Source of the DNA: Zavarzinia aquatilis
GTDB taxonomy: Bacteria; Pseudomonadota; Alphaproteobacteria; Zavarziniales; Zavarziniaceae
Assembly: GCF_003173035.1 (NCBI RefSeq)
Contig: NZ_QGLE01000002.1
Location: 496,001 to 560,000, forward strand
Direction of reading: 5' to 3'
DNA: 64,000 bases
Positions 61,924 to 64,000 of the stretch are shown in pieces; the stretch's first letter is position 1, and every line of letters begins with the position of its first letter. The notes under the pieces are model-generated. The model saw only the letters and a list, made by a program, of their open reading frames with translations, was not told where the DNA came from and ran no database searches. Both the position numbers and the translations under genes were made by a program.

Positions 61924-63567
61924 TCACACCTGGGCGTCACGCCCAAGCTGCTCGATCGCGAAGTCCCGGGCCAGCCTGTAATCCGCCTTGCCGTTCGGCG
62001 CCCGGAACATCCTGTCGACGAAAACGACGCGCTTCGGCGCCTTGTAAGCCGCCAGATGCGCCCGCACGTGGCCTCGGTAGAGGTCTTCCGTCCGCTCCCC
62101 CCGGTCCGCGAGTTCGATCACCGCAGTGACGGCCTGGCCCCATTTTTCATCGGGCAAGCCGACGACGAGCACATCCTCGACGTCGGGATGAAGCTTCAGG
62201 ACTTCCTCCACCTCTTCCGGAAAGACCTTTTCACCGGCCGTGTTGATGCAGCCGCTGCCGCGCCCGATGAGCGTGATCGTGCCATCCGCCTCGACCGTGC
62301 AATAATCGCCGGGGATGGCATAGCGGACGCCGTCGATCACCTTGAAGACCGCGGCGGTCTTCACGGGATCCTTGTGGTAACCGGACGGGATCGGCTCGCC
62401 CCGCGCGACCAGGCCGATCTCGCCGCTGCCGGGCTCGACGGCCTTGCCATCGGTGGTAAAGACGCGAGTCTGTTCGCCGATCTGGAACCGGGCGGTGCCA
62501 ACCTCGCCCGCCGCCGTCATGATCGACATGCCAAAGCCCATCGCCTCCGACGATCCGAAGGAATCGACCAGCGCGACCTTTGGCAGATGTCCGAGCAGCG
62601 CCTGCTTCACCTCGACGCTCCACATGATGCCGGACGAGATGATCGCGACCAGCGACGACAGGTCGAAGCCTGCGGCCGCGCCCTGAAGCCCGCGGAGCAT
62701 GGGCTTGGCGAAAGCATCGCCGACGATGATGATCTGCTCCACCCTGCGATCGCGCACGGCACACCACAGCTCGTCGACATCGAGGTGGGGCGATGTCAAC
62801 GTCACGACCGTGCCGCCGACGATCATGGCCGAAAGCGCGGTGAATAATCCCGTGCCATGCATCAGGGGGCACGCCGGCAGGCAGACCGGACCACGGCCCG
62901 TGGCCTCCACCATCGCCCGATGCTGTTCGAGATCGGCCGGGATGACGGGTGACAGCGCGGGGTTCAACAGCACCTTGCGGGCGGCATCATGGCGCCAGAT
63001 CACCCCTTTGGGCAGGCCCGTGGTGCCGCCGGTGTACAACATGATCTGATCGTCGGGAGAGCGAGACAGCGACAATGGCGCCCCGTCTCCGCCGTTTGCG
63101 AGGGCCTCGTAGGGGATGGCGAAATCGGGAACATCCGCCGTGCTGCCATCCTCGACACAGAGCCACAACCGCACCCCCGGCAGATTGCCGGCGATGGCCG
63201 CGACGGCGGGTGCGAACGCGCGGCCGAAGATGACGATGGCGGCATCGGAATTGTCGAGGATGTAACGAACCTCGTCCGCCACATAGCGGTAGTTGACGTT
63301 CACATGAACGAGACGGGCCTTCAGGGCGGCCGCCACCCCTTCCATGTAGGCGGGATGATTGCGGAGGTAGAAGGCGACCCTTTCCCCCGGCTCGAAACCG
63401 CGTGACAGCCAATTCGCCGCCATGGAGTTGGTGCGGTGGCGGAACGCCCCCCAGGTGACGACCTGATCCCCATGGATCAGTGCCGGATTTTCCCCGGGGA
63501 TGACCGCTTCGACCGCGTCGAAGAGATCACCATAGTTCCATTCGAAAGCCTTGTCCGGCTGCCCCAT
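61924..63567 (-). CDS. Acyl-CoA synthetase (FadD-like, steroid/terpenoid ligase type)
   Basis: 547 residues. P-loop MLYTGGTTGLPKGVIWRHD, SSGIMWSVEVKQALL, DSFGSSEAMGFGMS and the C-terminal PNGKADYRLARDFA with the catalytic Lys are those of the FadD17/FadD19-like branch of AMP-forming ligases active on steroid side chains and other large acids. It would start beta-oxidation in this region by activating the free acid. The flavin monooxygenase gene lies 38 bases upstream; it converges with TetR. Confidence 0.92.
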   Translation of the reverse strand: MGQPDKAFEWNYGDLFDAVEAVIPGENPALIHGDQVVTWGAFRHRTNSMAANWLSRGFEPGERVAFYLRNHPAYMEGVAAALKARLVHVNVNYRYVADEVRYILDNSDAAIVIFGRAFAPAVAAIAGNLPGVRLWLCVEDGSTADVPDFAIPYEALANGGDGAPLSLSRSPDDQIMLYTGGTTGLPKGVIWRHDAARKVLLNPALSPVIPADLEQHRAMVEATGRGPVCLPACPLMHGTGLFTALSAMIVGGTVVTLTSPHLDVDELWCAVRDRRVEQIIIVGDAFAKPMLRGLQGAAAGFDLSSLVAIISSGIMWSVEVKQALLGHLPKVALVDSFGSSEAMGFGMSIMTAAGEVGTARFQIGEQTRVFTTDGKAVEPGSGEIGLVARGEPIPSGYHKDPVKTAAVFKVIDGVRYAIPGDYCTVEADGTITLIGRGSGCINTAGEKVFPEEVEEVLKLHPDVEDVLVVGLPDEKWGQAVTAVIELADRGERTEDLYRGHVRAHLAAYKAPKRVVFVDRMFRAPNGKADYRLARDFAIEQLGRDAQV

Positions 63568-63605
63568 TTCTTCCTCCCTTAGCCTTTTGGCGGCTTATTC
63601 TCGTT

Positions 63606-64000
63606 TCACGCGCACTCGAGTCCCTTCAGGCCACCGTCTTCGCGCCAGGCTTCCAGGAGCTTCACGAAGGCGATCGGCCCCCTCCAGTACTGGCTGTTCT
63701 TCGTTTCACGCAGGTCGAATCCGCCCCCCTCGTTGTTGTAGTAGCCGGGGGTACAGTCCTGGAGATAGGCTTGCCGTCCCCGGGCGGAGCGGATGATCTC
63801 GTCCACCCAGGCCTTTTCCGCCGCGGCGCTCGGCTCGAGACGGCTGAGGTTCAAGGCCCGGGCGCGCTGGATGACATAGGCGACATGCTTCGACTGCTCG
63901 TCCAGCATGTGCTGGAAGTTGGCGCTCTGACCGGACTGTGTCGGCGAGATGATCATGAAGTTCGGAAAGCCGTGAACGAAGAAACCATGCATGGTTTCGG
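63606..64000 (-). CDS. Flavin-containing (Baeyer-Villiger-like) monooxygenase, C-terminal part (partial)
   Basis: The reading frame is open to the right edge; 130 residues of the C-terminus are visible. GFFVHGFPNFMIISPTQSG and SANFQHMLDEQSKHVAYVI are typical of the last part of Baeyer-Villiger and related FAD/NADPH monooxygenases, which oxidise a ketone to an ester or lactone. The ending AYLQDCTPGYYNNEGGG also fits cyclohexanone/steroid BVMO relatives. The N-terminal Rossmann motifs are outside the window. It is the first visible gene of the leftward run with the CoA ligase. Confidence 0.85.
   Translation of the reverse strand, partial: ETMHGFFVHGFPNFMIISPTQSGQSANFQHMLDEQSKHVAYVIQRARALNLSRLEPSAAAEKAWVDEIIRSARGRQAYLQDCTPGYYNNEGGGFDLRETKNSQYWRGPIAFVKLLEAWREDGGLKGLECA

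Overview
The window is 64 kb of high-GC bacterial chromosome. Gene density, many ATGA overlaps and the protein families (CYP153 P450, BadH/BadI-like enzymes, BMP-type importer, Rieske oxygenases, many acyl-CoA dehydrogenases) suggest an alphaproteobacterium with a large appetite for lipids, alicyclic or terpenoid acids and alkanes. No rRNA, tRNA, CRISPR array or replication origin was seen, and the species cannot be named from this window.

Positions 1-18.4 kb hold a CoA-thioester catabolic region. A FadB/FadJ-like gene (cut by the left edge) diverges from a short-chain dehydrogenase. Then come a membrane protein with cytochrome oxidase subunit III and IV homologues, and a leftward operon led by a MarR regulator (10266 to 3536): BadH-like dehydrogenase, BadI-like ring-opening hydrolase, acetyl-CoA hydrolase/transferase, two LCAD-type acyl-CoA dehydrogenases and a beta-keto acid cleavage enzyme. 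Diverging from the MarR gene is a rightward operon (10417 to 18388): an HMG-CoA-synthase-like/DUF35 fusion, an SCP2-type thiolase, MaoC hydratase, CitE-like lyase, acyl-CoA dehydrogenase, MFE-2-like dehydrogenase and hydratase, and an FMN nitronate-monooxygenase-like enzyme. Three near-identical palindromes at 1074-1107, 6841-6864 and 10345-10368 tie this region together as a probable MarR regulon.

18.4-27.5 kb: a secreted or outer-membrane protein with proline/leucine repeats; an acyl-CoA synthetase / crotonase / dienoyl-CoA reductase-like operon; a divergent acetoacetate-type CoA transferase pair; and a kinase-fold phosphotransferase operon with two proteins of unknown function. 27.7-34.7 kb: a MalT-like LuxR regulator, a TetR regulator, and a CYP153 P450 / ferredoxin / GMC oxidoreductase operon for terminal hydroxylation, followed by an IS3-family transposase scar.

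34.7-44.9 kb: a leftward operon with three Rieske oxygenases, one VanB-type reductase, a complete BMP-type ABC importer and a 56-residue ORF, controlled probably by a divergent AraC regulator. It looks like a dedicated uptake-and-oxidation system for an unknown substrate.

45.2-55.8 kb: a type I secretion locus. Two near-identical immunity-like genes (and a truncated third, abutting an IS3 scar) lie upstream of a 1668-residue RTX protein with an N-terminal HHIFP/GSH nuclease-like motif, followed by its ABC exporter and HlyD adaptor. I read it as a polymorphic nuclease toxin exported by type I secretion, and it is the most novel system here.

55.9-64 kb: a second acyl-CoA block (paired acyl-CoA dehydrogenases, crotonase, SDR, CoA ligase, a Baeyer-Villiger-like monooxygenase cut by the right edge) with a TetR regulator and two matching operator candidates, plus a BioY biotin transporter.
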